Below, piece by piece: positions 1 through 8,033 of a stretch of DNA of 64,000 nt (position 1 is its first letter; the number at the start of each line of letters is the position of its first letter). Below the pieces are notes generated by a model. The model ran no database searches and had not been told where the DNA came from. It saw nothing but the letters and a program-made list of their open reading frames with translations. Source of the stretch: Marinobacter manganoxydans MnI7-9 (lineage in GTDB: Bacteria; Pseudomonadota; Gammaproteobacteria; Pseudomonadales; Oleiphilaceae); assembly GCF_000235625.1 (NCBI RefSeq), contig NZ_AGTR01000084.1, positions 124,001 to 188,000 of the forward strand. Reading direction: 5' to 3'. A program made the position numbers and the translations under genes.

Positions 1-473
1 ACCGGGTTGCCGGCATTCGTGTGATCTATGACTGGCTCGAAGACAAAGGCATTAACACCGCCGGCATGGTGATCGACAACGGCGCCGGTCTCACCCGACA
101 CGGCCGCATTACCGCCCGCCAGGGCGCACAGATCCTGCAACATGCCTGGAACAGCTCTTACTCGGCAGACCTGATGGCCTCCATGCCCATTATTGCGATG
201 GATGGAACCATGGCACGCCGCCTGCGCAATACCGGCATGGACGGCGAAGGGCGCATAAAGACGGGTTATCTGGAAAACGTAAGGTCGATCGCCGGATTCA
301 CCCGCGACTCAAATAACACCACCTGGGCCGTCGTAGGCATGGTCAATAATGATCCGGCCTGGAATGGCCAGGCCGTGCTGGACCGGATTCTGTATTCGCT
401 GCATTTCCGGCCGCCGACCGGGACTGCGATTTCACATGCATCTTCCGGCACTTCTGATACCAGTATTCAATAA
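1..473 (+). CDS. dacB: D-alanyl-D-alanine carboxypeptidase/endopeptidase (PBP4), C-terminal part
   Basis: Only the last ~157 codons are inside the window; the reading frame is already open at base 3 and ends at a TAA at 471-473. The visible part carries the KTG box of penicillin-binding proteins (GRIKTGYLENV) and, upstream of it, a DNGAGLTR stretch that resembles the conserved DGSGLSR segment of PBP4. PBP4 enzymes are periplasmic and trim or cleave peptide cross-links of peptidoglycan; E. coli DacB is about 477 residues. The SxxK and SxN catalytic motifs should lie upstream of the window. Convergent with the fasciclin gene. The assignment as DacB rather than another low-molecular-mass PBP is likely but rests on the C-terminal third only. 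Confidence 0.85.
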   Translation, partial: RVAGIRVIYDWLEDKGINTAGMVIDNGAGLTRHGRITARQGAQILQHAWNSSYSADLMASMPIIAMDGTMARRLRNTGMDGEGRIKTGYLENVRSIAGFTRDSNNTTWAVVGMVNNDPAWNGQAVLDRILYSLHFRPPTGTAISHASSGTSDTSIQ

Positions 474-496
474 AAAAGCCTGCTGAAACAGCCGGC
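472..496 (-). terminator. Probable intrinsic terminator of the fasciclin gene
   Basis: Read on the minus strand, GCCGGCTG and CAGCAGGC pair across a TTT loop (one mismatch) and are followed by six T residues. It sits 40 nt past the stop of the fasciclin gene and overlaps the dacB stop codon. Confidence 0.4.
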
Positions 497-537
497 CCAG
501 CAGTCATGCTTTGAGCAACGAAACAATGCTTCGACTA

Positions 538-1578
538 CTAGTCGACTGCAAAAATCACTTTGTCGATCACATGAATCACGCCGTTGGACGCCTCAACTTG
601 GGCTTCGGTGACGTTGCTGCCCTCGATAACCAGAGCGTTGTTTTGTATATCAACGTTCAAAGTGGTGCCAGCCAGGTTCGCTACCGTACCGCCATTCGAA
701 GCGTATGCCGTGAGAGAGTCTATCGTTGTTCCGAGAATATGTTGCTCGAGAATGCCTGGCAGATCTGGGCTGGCAAGCAATTGCTCTGCCGTAAGACCCT
801 GATCAGCTAACAACGTTGCAAAGGCGGCATCTGTTGGCGCGAACACAGTCAAGGCCGCATCCGGGTCCGAGGCTGCAGCGACCAGATCGGTAGCGCCCAT
901 TCTTCCGCTTGCTTCTAGGAGTGCATCTAGCAGAATTGTGAACTCAGCATCTTGTTCAGCGTTTGCGAGCGCCGTTACGATCTCCGCAATCGTTGAATCT
1001 GTATCACTGAGATCGCTCGGTGGGGGAAGAAGTACTTTGTCGATTAGGTGAATAACACCATTAGTCGCATCGACATCAGTTACCGTTACTCGAGAGGTGT
1101 TTACGTATAATACGTTTTCACCACTTTCCTCAGAAATTGAAAGCGCGACGTCTTTACCGTTCACTGTTGGAACGAGACTTTCTGCAGGAGCGTTTTGAGC
1201 GACGCTAATAGCAGAGTCTGCCTTCACTTCACCTACTGACGTTGCGAGCACGTGGTAAGGCAGAACCGCGTTTAATAACGCTGTGTTGGCCAACAACTCT
1301 TCAGCCGTGATACCCAAGTCATCTAACAGAGCTTGAAAGGCAGCGTCTGTCGGCGCGAACACGGTTAACTCGTCATCTCCACCAAGTAGTTCAGCGATAG
1401 TCGGGTCTGCTGCAAGAACGGCCTCTTCAAGGATCGTCGTGTTTTCATTTTCAACGGCGATTTCCAGAATAGTTTGCGTTGCAGCATCTGCTGAGTCGTT
1501 ATCATCGTCATCAAGCCAACACCCGGACAGCATAACACTGCCCGCCAAAACCATCGGTAAAGCGTATTTTGTATTCAT
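538..1578 (-). CDS. Fasciclin-domain (FAS1) lipoprotein, two tandem domains
   Basis: 346 residues. The start at 1578 is chosen because GGGGAG lies upstream at good spacing and because the product then opens with a lipoprotein signal: a hydrophobic stretch ending in LSGC, Cys20 being the lipidated residue, followed by an acidic tract (DDDDNDS). Two FAS1 domains follow, roughly residues 35-180 and 195-346. Each has the LTVFAPTDAAF motif followed by an ITAEELL/LTAEQLL helix, and each ends in NGVIHLIDKV or NGVIHVIDKV. FAS1 domains mediate adhesion in cell-surface proteins. The codon use looks less GC-rich than that of the neighbours, which could mean transfer. It is transcribed alone. Substrate or partner is not visible. 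Confidence 0.9.
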   Translation of the reverse strand: MNTKYALPMVLAGSVMLSGCWLDDDDNDSADAATQTILEIAVENENTTILEEAVLAADPTIAELLGGDDELTVFAPTDAAFQALLDDLGITAEELLANTALLNAVLPYHVLATSVGEVKADSAISVAQNAPAESLVPTVNGKDVALSISEESGENVLYVNTSRVTVTDVDATNGVIHLIDKVLLPPPSDLSDTDSTIAEIVTALANAEQDAEFTILLDALLEASGRMGATDLVAAASDPDAALTVFAPTDAAFATLLADQGLTAEQLLASPDLPGILEQHILGTTIDSLTAYASNGGTVANLAGTTLNVDIQNNALVIEGSNVTEAQVEASNGVIHVIDKVIFAVD

Positions 1579-1733
1579 TGTTTCAACTCCCCACTTGTAG
1601 AGGTTGTTTACCAGGATTTGAGTGGTTCGAACCTGCACAAATTCAGTCCTTGAATCATGCGTCAATGCATGTACGGGGAGTCAGAAAGAACGGATTTGCA
1701 TCTTTTAACATTTAAGCTTACATCTGTACGCAG

Positions 1734-1973
1734 TCAGTGAAGTCTGCGAATGGTGAACTCGGTCATCTTCCCGGCAAGCGGAGCGATGAAGGTTACCAGA
1801 GGGAAAGCAACGGCCCAGGCGACCAGGAAAGCCGGCTCCTATCTGTAGTGGAACTCACTGTCGATGCCCGTATTGATGAAAGTGATCACTCCGGACATCA
1901 GCAGGGACATGATTCCGGACATGTAAAAGCCGAAGATCAGCTGGTGTAGACGTGAAAGTCTCATTTTGCTCAT
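1734..1973 (-). pseudogene. DUF2798-type small membrane protein, interrupted by an in-frame TAG
   Basis: From ATG 1973 (AGGAGA just upstream) to the TGA at 1734-1736 there is one continuous 80-codon frame with a single internal stop, TAG at codon 45 (1839-1841). Before the stop the product reads as a helix with MSGIMSLLMSGVITFINTG. After it comes EPAFLVAWAVAFPLVTFIAP, a second membrane helix. The two-helix layout and the asparagine-containing turn fit the DUF2798 family of ~75-80-residue membrane proteins, in which a Trp is usual where the stop lies; one TGG-to-TAG change would explain the break. Frame, start and ribosome site are intact, so the lesion looks recent, or it could be a sequencing error or a suppressed codon. 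Function of the family is unknown to me. Confidence 0.72.
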
Positions 1974-2117
1974 GACTTCTCCTGAACAGTGCTCCAGCGT
2001 TCCTCGGAGCAGCATCTGAAAGGCGTGATATGTCGTACACTGTTAACCAATAAGCGCCGAATGATAGTGAGCTTGCAACCCTTTTTCGATACGCCTTTTT
2101 ACCAGGACAGGTGAGCC

Positions 2118-2996
2118 ATGGATACCGGTCACGAGAGCGCAAACAGTTTTGCCAAATCCTTTGTTCTCATTCTAGTGCTGGCGTTTGGTCTGGTTGGCTG
2201 CAGTTCGACCAAGGTAGCTTATCGATATGCGGACTGGGGAATCGTATGGTGGGTTGAGGATTATGTTTCGCTTACCGCCGACCAGAAGCAGCAACTCAAC
2301 AACGATATTGCACAACTACGACAGTGGCATTGCAGTGCCGAGCTGCCCCGTTATCAGGCCTGGCTGGATGAACTCGAGTCTGACGTATCTAACAACCCGC
2401 CCGATCAGGCCACTGTCGAATACCATCAGCAGCAGCTTTTCAGTTTCTTCCCGAGTCTTCTGGAACGGGCAACCCCGGTCGCAACAAACCTTCTCTCCAG
2501 CCTGAGCGATGAACAGGTACAGGAGTTGGCGGACAACATGGCGCAAAGCCAGCGGGAAATGGAAGAAGAATTCCTGGCCGATTCCCCGGAGGCGACAGCC
2601 GAGGCCCGGGCCGACAGAACCGCAGAGCGGGTCGAACGTTGGCTGGGGGAGCTGAACAGCGAGCAACGAAACATCGTGCGGCAATGGTCAGCCAATCGAG
2701 GCGCCCAGACTGAAATCTGGCTGCAGGGCCGCAGGAACTGGCAAGTGGCACTACTGGAAATACTGGAAGGAAGAGACGAGCCCACGTTCGAGGCGGAACT
2801 GGAATATCTGATTCTCAATTCCGAGGAAGTGCGGGGAGAGGCCTACAAAGCCATGATGGCGGAGAGTCGCGTAGCCATGGCGTCCCTGATGCATGATCTG
2901 ATCCTGGCGGGTGACAACACAACACTGGCCCATCTGCAGAATCGGGCAGTAGAGCTCAACAACGACTTTGAAGCATTGACCTGCTCACCGGCCTGA
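2118..2996 (+). CDS. DUF6279 family lipoprotein
   Basis: 292 residues. The N-terminus has a basic segment, a hydrophobic core and the lipobox LVGC with Cys28, so the product should be a lipoprotein. The YRYADWGIVWWVEDYV segment after the signal, followed by a helical, charged body (SLTADQKQQL onwards), matches the DUF6279 family as I know it. No catalytic motif can be seen and the role is not known. The start at 2118 is preceded by a GGACAGGTGAGCC stretch that can serve as a ribosome site. It is a single gene, convergent with the SDR at 3068 and separated from it by a strong hairpin. Confidence 0.78.
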   Translation: MDTGHESANSFAKSFVLILVLAFGLVGCSSTKVAYRYADWGIVWWVEDYVSLTADQKQQLNNDIAQLRQWHCSAELPRYQAWLDELESDVSNNPPDQATVEYHQQQLFSFFPSLLERATPVATNLLSSLSDEQVQELADNMAQSQREMEEEFLADSPEATAEARADRTAERVERWLGELNSEQRNIVRQWSANRGAQTEIWLQGRRNWQVALLEILEGRDEPTFEAELEYLILNSEEVRGEAYKAMMAESRVAMASLMHDLILAGDNTTLAHLQNRAVELNNDFEALTCSPA

Positions 2997-3015
2997 TATC
3001 CCGGACGAATTGAAC

Positions 3016-3049
3016 CAGGGGCCGGATGAAGACTTTCATCTGGCCCCTG
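3016..3049. terminator. Hairpin between convergent genes, probable bidirectional terminator
   Basis: Arms 3016-3030 and 3035-3049 pair over 15 positions with one wobble around a 4-nt loop. It lies 19 nt after the stop of the DUF6279 gene and 18 nt after the end of the SDR gene on the other strand. There is no long T-run on either side. Confidence 0.5.
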
Positions 3050-3067
3050 CCTGCCCTGAGACTACAC

Positions 3068-3838
3068 TTAGATCGTCAGGTAACCACCATCGGCGTTGAT
3101 GCAAGCGCCTGTGGTATAGCTGGAAGCATTGGAAACCAGGTACAACACAGTACCCGCCATTTCACTTGGATCCGCCACCCGCTTCATGGGTATGTGAGCC
3201 ATCGCCTGCTTCTTAATGGCTTCGTTCGTAGTCAGGGCGCTGGCAAACTTGGTATCGGTCAGCCCTGGCAGCAGCGCATTCACGCGGATTTTCTGCTGAC
3301 CCAGCTCCATGGCAAAGGACTTGGTCATGGAAATCACGGCGGCCTTGGTGACCGAGTAGATGCCCTGGTAGTGGCCCGGATTTACACCGTTCACGGACGC
3401 CACGTTCACAATCGAGCCGCCACCGGCTTTCTTCATCATCTGGGCGCCACGGGCGCACATGAAGAAATAGCCCCGGATATTCACATCCACGGTCTTGTTG
3501 AACGCTCCCAGGTCGGTGTCCTCTACCGGCCCGAAGTAAGGGTTGGCGGCAGCGTTGTTCACCAGAATGTCCAACTTGCCGTGGGTTTGCTCAATGTGCC
3601 CCCAGATACTTTCAATCTGGTCCATATCACCAATATGGCAGGCGTAGGCTTCGGCGCTACCACCGGCATCCCGGATACTGCTGGCAACGGCCTCGCAACC
3701 GTCAATCTTGCGGCTGCTTACGATCACGTGGGCGCCATACTCGGCCAGAGTCCGGGCAATACTCTCGCCAATGCCGCGGCTGGCACCGGTAATCAGGGCA
3801 ACCTTGCCAGTCAGATCAAACAGATTCTTGCTGCTCAT
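3068..3838 (-). CDS. SDR family oxidoreductase
   Basis: 256 residues, the usual length for a classical short-chain dehydrogenase/reductase. Visible motifs are the nucleotide-binding TGASRGIG (17-24), NNAA (95-98), catalytic Ser148 in NVASV and Tyr161/Lys165 in YSVTK. The C-terminus ends in TGACINADGGYLTI, like glucose/ribitol-type SDRs. The Ser-Arg pair after the second strand (SSRK) suggests NADP(H), but this is weak. Substrate cannot be read from sequence. It is the last gene of a minus-strand series with a histidine phosphatase (17 nt upstream), an APH-like kinase, a second SDR and an acyl-CoA dehydrogenase, so a 3-hydroxyacyl or other acyl-derived substrate is likely. Confidence 0.88.
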   Translation of the reverse strand: MSSKNLFDLTGKVALITGASRGIGESIARTLAEYGAHVIVSSRKIDGCEAVASSIRDAGGSAEAYACHIGDMDQIESIWGHIEQTHGKLDILVNNAAANPYFGPVEDTDLGAFNKTVDVNIRGYFFMCARGAQMMKKAGGGSIVNVASVNGVNPGHYQGIYSVTKAAVISMTKSFAMELGQQKIRVNALLPGLTDTKFASALTTNEAIKKQAMAHIPMKRVADPSEMAGTVLYLVSNASSYTTGACINADGGYLTI

Positions 3839-3855
3839 TCGTTCACCTCAATTCG

Positions 3856-4545
3856 CTATCGGAATGTCACCAGGGCGGGATCATCCGCTTCCAGGTGGCT
3901 GTAGTTATTAAAAACGGCCAGGCTGCGCCGGGGGCCTGAATAAAGGACCCGCGACACACTGGTGTTGGCGATCACCTCGTTCAGACCGAGTGCCCGGGCG
4001 TCATCAAGACCGAGCAGGTGCTGGGCGATCACGGAAATCGGCCCGCCGGAGGTCGCCACCAGCACATCGCCGCCATCGGCGTAGTCAATCATTTCCTCGA
4101 AGGCCGCCATAACGCGGGCCTTGAAGTCCGGCCAGCTTTCCTCGTACTCGTGGTCAAACTCGCCCGAGGCCCAGCGATGCACCGCGTGCACAAAGGCCTC
4201 CTGGAACGCTTTGGCCGGTTTGGGAAACGCCTTGAGGTCCCGCGCCATCACCGCGCGGTCACTCCACTCCGGGCGGTACCGGGCCACCACAGTGGTGTGA
4301 TCAAACTCGTTGAAGCCGGGAACCACCTGCATATCGGGCAGTTTGGATCCGTACCCGGTGGCGATGGCTTCAACGGTTTCCCGGTGGCGTTCCAGATCGC
4401 CTCCGAAAACCGCTGCCGGTTCCACTTTGCCCGCCAGCCAGCGGCCAAGCACCCTACCCTGCTCCCAGCCCATGGGAGACAGTTGATCGTAGTTTTCTTT
4501 CCCGAAACTGGCCTGGCCGTGACGAACCAGATAAATCGTCGCCAT
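3856..4545 (-). CDS. Histidine phosphatase family protein lacking the usual second catalytic His
   Basis: 229 residues of the phosphoglycerate mutase-like superfamily. The phosphoacceptor box is clear: LVRHGQAS with Arg8 and His9. A second arginine is present in DLERHRETVEA. In active members a late SHGG box supplies a second histidine; here the aligned segment is ATSGGPI (164-170), so Ser166 stands where that His should be. This may be a subfamily trait or a sign of altered activity. The ATG shares one base with the TAA of the upstream kinase gene (TAATG), so the two are probably translationally coupled. A phosphatase coupled to a small-molecule kinase suggests removal or proofreading of a phosphorylated intermediate; that is inference. 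Confidence 0.85.
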   Translation of the reverse strand: MATIYLVRHGQASFGKENYDQLSPMGWEQGRVLGRWLAGKVEPAAVFGGDLERHRETVEAIATGYGSKLPDMQVVPGFNEFDHTTVVARYRPEWSDRAVMARDLKAFPKPAKAFQEAFVHAVHRWASGEFDHEYEESWPDFKARVMAAFEEMIDYADGGDVLVATSGGPISVIAQHLLGLDDARALGLNEVIANTSVSRVLYSGPRRSLAVFNNYSHLEADDPALVTFR

Positions 4546-5609
4546 TACAGGGAGCTCTCCGCAATCAACCGCTGGCAGCGCTTTTCGAGATAATTAGCGG
4601 CATGGCCAAAGGCGGCGAAACGCTTGTCCTTGGTCTGGCCATGGTAGAAACGGTAATAGATCTGCTGGATGATCACTGCCAGCCGGAACAGGCCGTAGAT
4701 CTCATAGAAGTCGAAGTTGTCGACCTTGAAGCCGGACTGCTCCATGTAATATGCCACCACTTCCTTGCGGGTAAGCATGCCCGGGCGATGGGTCGGTTGG
4801 CGGCGCAGCATCTGGAACGGGCCTTCGTCGTCCGCCTCAATCCAGTAGGCCAGGCTGTTTCCAAGATCCATCAGCGGATCACCGATGGTGGCCATCTCCC
4901 AGTCCAGTACGCCAATAACCTCGAACGGGTTGTCCGGGTTCAGCACCACGTTGTCGAAGCGGAAATCATTGTGGATCACCACCTGGGCAATGTCGTCGGG
5001 CATCTTGTCATTGAGCCAGCTCATTACCTGCTCAAAGTCACCCACATCGTCGGTGCGGGCCTTGCGGAAACGGTCGCTCCAACCGCCAATCTGGCGCTGA
5101 ACGTAGCCCTCGCCCTTGCCCAGCTTGTCCAGGCCTGCTGCCTTGGCATCCACACGGTGAAGATCCACCAGTTTGTCGATCACGTTCAGGCAAAGCTTAC
5201 GGGTATCGGCTTCACTGAGCTCGAAATCCTTGGGAAAGTCCTGGCGCAGGATAATGCCCTTCAACCGTTCCATCACGTAGAAATCGCAACCCAGCACGTC
5301 GTGATCATCGCAAATGGCAATGATGTTGGGTACGTAGGGATAAACCGGTTTGAGCGCCCGCATGACCTTCGCCTCACGCAGCATGTCGTGGGCAGACTTG
5401 GCAATCTTGCCAAACGGCGGCCGGCGCAAGACGTAGGACCGGTCGCCGTAATCCACCTGATAGGTCAGGTTTGAGGCGCCACCCGGGTATTGACGAATCT
5501 CTGGCTCGCCTTGCAGATCCGGGATCGCCTCTTTCATGAACCGGTCTACGGCGCCAGTGTCCAGCTCCTCGCCTTCCCGGATGTCCACGGCCTCGTCGAT
5601 CTGGGTCAT
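4545..5609 (-). CDS. APH-family phosphotransferase, ACAD10/11-kinase/LvaA-like
   Basis: 354 residues with an aminoglycoside-phosphotransferase kinase fold. Landmarks are the glycine-rich loop YPGGASNLTYQV (41-52), LRRPPFGK, the catalytic HNDFRFDN (213-220) and the metal-binding LDWE (Asp236). The LRRPP and LDWEMATIGDPLMDLG segments fit the branch that contains the kinase domain of animal ACAD10/11 and Pseudomonas LvaA, which phosphorylate the hydroxyl of 4-hydroxyacyl-CoAs. An ACAD10/11-like dehydrogenase lies two genes upstream, supporting that role over antibiotic resistance. AAGGAG precedes the ATG at 9 nt. The gene overlaps the histidine phosphatase by one base. The true substrate is not proven by sequence. 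Confidence 0.85.
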   Translation of the reverse strand: MTQIDEAVDIREGEELDTGAVDRFMKEAIPDLQGEPEIRQYPGGASNLTYQVDYGDRSYVLRRPPFGKIAKSAHDMLREAKVMRALKPVYPYVPNIIAICDDHDVLGCDFYVMERLKGIILRQDFPKDFELSEADTRKLCLNVIDKLVDLHRVDAKAAGLDKLGKGEGYVQRQIGGWSDRFRKARTDDVGDFEQVMSWLNDKMPDDIAQVVIHNDFRFDNVVLNPDNPFEVIGVLDWEMATIGDPLMDLGNSLAYWIEADDEGPFQMLRRQPTHRPGMLTRKEVVAYYMEQSGFKVDNFDFYEIYGLFRLAVIIQQIYYRFYHGQTKDKRFAAFGHAANYLEKRCQRLIAESSL

Positions 5610-5661
5610 TCAGGACTCTCCTTTTGAATCTTCAGTTTAAAACAGTAAAAAAACCGCGCAT

Positions 5662-6480
5662 TCAGGCCTTGCTGCCACCCATCTTGCTCATCCAGCGCTT
5701 GCTTTCCTGATGCATCAGCCAGTCGAAAGCCTTGGGCGCATGGCGTTTGAGCATCCACATGCGGCGCTCCTTGGCGTGGGGCAGTACCCAGAAGCTCTTG
5801 TTGTTGACCGACCGGAAAATATCCTCGGCCACGTCCTCGGCGGTTACCGTGGAGCGCTTCATCAGCTTGTTCACGTTCTGCTGAATTCCGGGGATATCTG
5901 AACGCATGCTGCTGGTCAGATTGGTCTGGAAAAACGCCGGGCATACACAGCTCACATGAATACCGGCATCCCGAAGCTCCTGGCTCAAGGTTTCAGACAG
6001 GGCAATCACCCCGGCCTTGGTCACATTGTAGCTATCCATTAACGGCGCCAGCATCAGCCCGGCCATGGAGGCCACATTCACAAATGCCCCGGAGCCCTGC
6101 TGCTTGAACTGCGGCGTGAACGCCTTACAGCCGCGAACCACACCCAGCACATTGATATCGAGAATCCACTCCCAATCCGCCATTGTGGTATCTTCAATGG
6201 AACCGGCAGAGGCAACGCCAGCGTTGTTCACCACCACGTCAACGCCACCCCATTTCTTCACGAGATCATCGCGGACCTTTTCGAAATCGGTCAGGCGTCG
6301 AACATCGCACTCGACGAAATAACCTTCGCCTCCGGCCGCATTAATCTCTTTCTCGACGCCAACACCCTGCTCCGGGTTAATGTCGCCGATGCAGACTTTG
6401 GCGCCTTCTTTGGCATAACGCAGTGCTATGGCGCGGCCAAGTCCGCTGGCGCCTCCGGTTATGAATACTCTCTGAGTCAT
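5662..6480 (-). CDS. SDR family NAD(P)-dependent oxidoreductase
   Basis: 272 residues from ATG 6480, which has GGGGAAG upstream at about 6 nt; a TTG one codon earlier is less likely. Motifs: TGGASGLG near residues 8-15, an aspartate after the second strand (IGDINP) favouring NAD(H), NNAG at 85-88, and the catalytic set Ser138, Tyr151, Lys155. The C-terminal part (HAKERRMWMLKRHAP) is basic and rich in aromatic residues, as in SDRs acting on fatty or other hydrophobic substrates; this is suggestive only. It lies 52 nt upstream of the kinase gene and downstream of the acyl-CoA dehydrogenase, from which it is separated by a long inverted repeat. Confidence 0.87.
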   Translation of the reverse strand: MTQRVFITGGASGLGRAIALRYAKEGAKVCIGDINPEQGVGVEKEINAAGGEGYFVECDVRRLTDFEKVRDDLVKKWGGVDVVVNNAGVASAGSIEDTTMADWEWILDINVLGVVRGCKAFTPQFKQQGSGAFVNVASMAGLMLAPLMDSYNVTKAGVIALSETLSQELRDAGIHVSCVCPAFFQTNLTSSMRSDIPGIQQNVNKLMKRSTVTAEDVAEDIFRSVNNKSFWVLPHAKERRMWMLKRHAPKAFDWLMHQESKRWMSKMGGSKA

Positions 6481-6535
6481 CAATGCTTCCCCGCTGTTAT
6501 CTTGCTAAAAACTGAAACCAACTCCGAAGTACGAC

Positions 6536-6649
6536 GGATTCGGCGGAAGGGTGTTTCTGAAACTGTGCGGAGCCATGGATGGCGGAGCCCAAGCGTCACA
6601 GGGACGTGCCGCAAGGAGCGTGTTTCAGAAACACCCTTCCGCCGAATCC
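6536..6649. repeat. 114-bp intergenic element with perfect 28-bp inverted ends
   Basis: Bases 6536-6563 and 6622-6649 are exact reverse complements over 28 positions (GGATTCGGCGG... and ...CCGCCGAATCC), separated by 58 nt. Inside is an 8-bp direct repeat GCGGAGCC (6567-6574 and 6582-6589) and a small CGTC-ACAGG-GACG hairpin. Both strands would give a very stable stem-loop RNA. It fills most of the 188-nt gap between the acyl-CoA dehydrogenase and the second SDR. It looks like a REP-like or miniature repeat family rather than a simple terminator, because there is no T-run. I see no second copy in this window. Confidence 0.8.
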
Positions 6650-6668
6650 AGACTCCCGATTCAGATTC

Positions 6669-7880
6669 TCAATTTTTATATTTACGCAGCTCAAGACGGG
6701 CCACCATAGCCCGATGCACCTCATCCGGGCCATCCGCCAGGCGTAAAACACGGGCATAGGCAAACAGCTGTGTCAGCGGGAAATCGTCATCACTGACTCC
6801 GGCACCACCGTGAATCTGAATGGCCTGATCCACAATGGTTTGCAGCATGGATGGAATCACCGCCTTGATCATGGAGACCTCTTGAAGCGCCCCCATGATG
6901 CCCTTGGTATCCAGTGCCCAGGCGCATTTCAGCGTGAGCAGACGGGCCTGCTCAATGGCCATGCGGGCATTGGCAATGATATCCGGATTGCCGCCCAGCT
7001 TGGCGATCGGACGCCCGAAGGCCTCACGAGTCGTTGCCCGCTTGATCAGAATCTCCAGCGTGCGCTCTGCCGCACCGATTGCCCGCATACAGTGGTGCAC
7101 TCGGCCCGGCCCAAGACGGCCCTGGGCAATCTCGAATCCGCGGCCCGGGCCGGCAATGAATGCGCTCTTCGGCAAACGGACGTTGTCAAAAAGCACCTCG
7201 CCATGGCCATAGGGCTCATCATATTCACCGAATACCGGCAGCATACGCTCGATCTTGACGCCAGGCGTGTCCAGAGGCACCAGCACCATGGAATGACGGC
7301 GATGCTTGTGCGCATCCGGATCCGTCAGACCCATGAAGATGGCAACCTTACAGTCGGGATGCCCGATACCGGTGCTCCACCACTTGCGACCGTTCAGAAC
7401 CACTTCGTCGCCTTCAACAACGGCCGTTGCCTCCATATTGGTGGCATCGGAAGAGGCAACCGCCGGCTCAGTCATACAGAAGGCGGAGCGGATCTCGCCG
7501 CTCAGCAGACGCGGTAACCACTCGGCTTTTTGCTCTTCAGAGCCATAGTGGATCAATACTTCCATATTGCCGGTATCTGGCGCGTTGCAGTTGAAAATCT
7601 CCGGGGCAATGAAGCTGCGGCCGGTTTCCTCGGCAATCAGGGCGTAGTCGGAGTTCAACAGGCCACAGCCGTATTTTTCGTCCGGGAAAAACATGTTCCA
7701 GAGGCCCTGGGTTTTGGCTTTTTCCTTTAGCTCCCGGATGATCGGCAGCACAACCCAGCGGTTATCCAGTGAGGCAAGCTCCTTGTGGTACTGCTCTTCG
7801 ATGGGAAAAATCTCATCCTTCATGAACTGCTTCACGCGGTTGAGATAATCCTGGCCTTTCTCGGAAATATTGAAATCCAT
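6669..7880 (-). CDS. Acyl-CoA dehydrogenase, ACAD10/11/LvaC-like
   Basis: 403 residues. The FAD-binding CMTEPAVASSDATN segment (135-148) and the arginine-rich dimer region (TTREAFGRPI) mark it as an acyl-CoA dehydrogenase. The C-terminal active-site loop reads LADGPDEVHRAM (381-392) instead of the common YEGT motif, so the usual catalytic Glu position holds Asp. ADGPDEVH is typical of the ACAD10/11 clade and of LvaC-type enzymes that process 4-phosphoacyl-CoAs. It is first in the minus-strand cluster and divergent from a LysR regulator (153-nt gap), which probably controls it. Ordinary beta-oxidation of an unusual acyl-CoA is the alternative. Confidence 0.9.
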   Translation of the reverse strand: MDFNISEKGQDYLNRVKQFMKDEIFPIEEQYHKELASLDNRWVVLPIIRELKEKAKTQGLWNMFFPDEKYGCGLLNSDYALIAEETGRSFIAPEIFNCNAPDTGNMEVLIHYGSEEQKAEWLPRLLSGEIRSAFCMTEPAVASSDATNMEATAVVEGDEVVLNGRKWWSTGIGHPDCKVAIFMGLTDPDAHKHRRHSMVLVPLDTPGVKIERMLPVFGEYDEPYGHGEVLFDNVRLPKSAFIAGPGRGFEIAQGRLGPGRVHHCMRAIGAAERTLEILIKRATTREAFGRPIAKLGGNPDIIANARMAIEQARLLTLKCAWALDTKGIMGALQEVSMIKAVIPSMLQTIVDQAIQIHGGAGVSDDDFPLTQLFAYARVLRLADGPDEVHRAMVARLELRKYKN

Positions 7881-8033
7881 CGCCGTCTCCTCGCTAACGG
7901 TTGCACGGTAGCGTGCACGGAATCATCACGTTGAGACCAGTCTAGGGATGACTTAACTATTACGCGACTGAATTATTCTTATCGTTTATTATTAACCAAA
8001 CTTATTCCAAATTTCCAAAGAACGGACCCGCTC

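Noticed and set aside
1855-2142. 95-codon minus-strand frame
   Set aside because: It overlaps the DUF2798 pseudogene in another frame and has no hydrophobic or family pattern; the pseudogene explains the coding signal.
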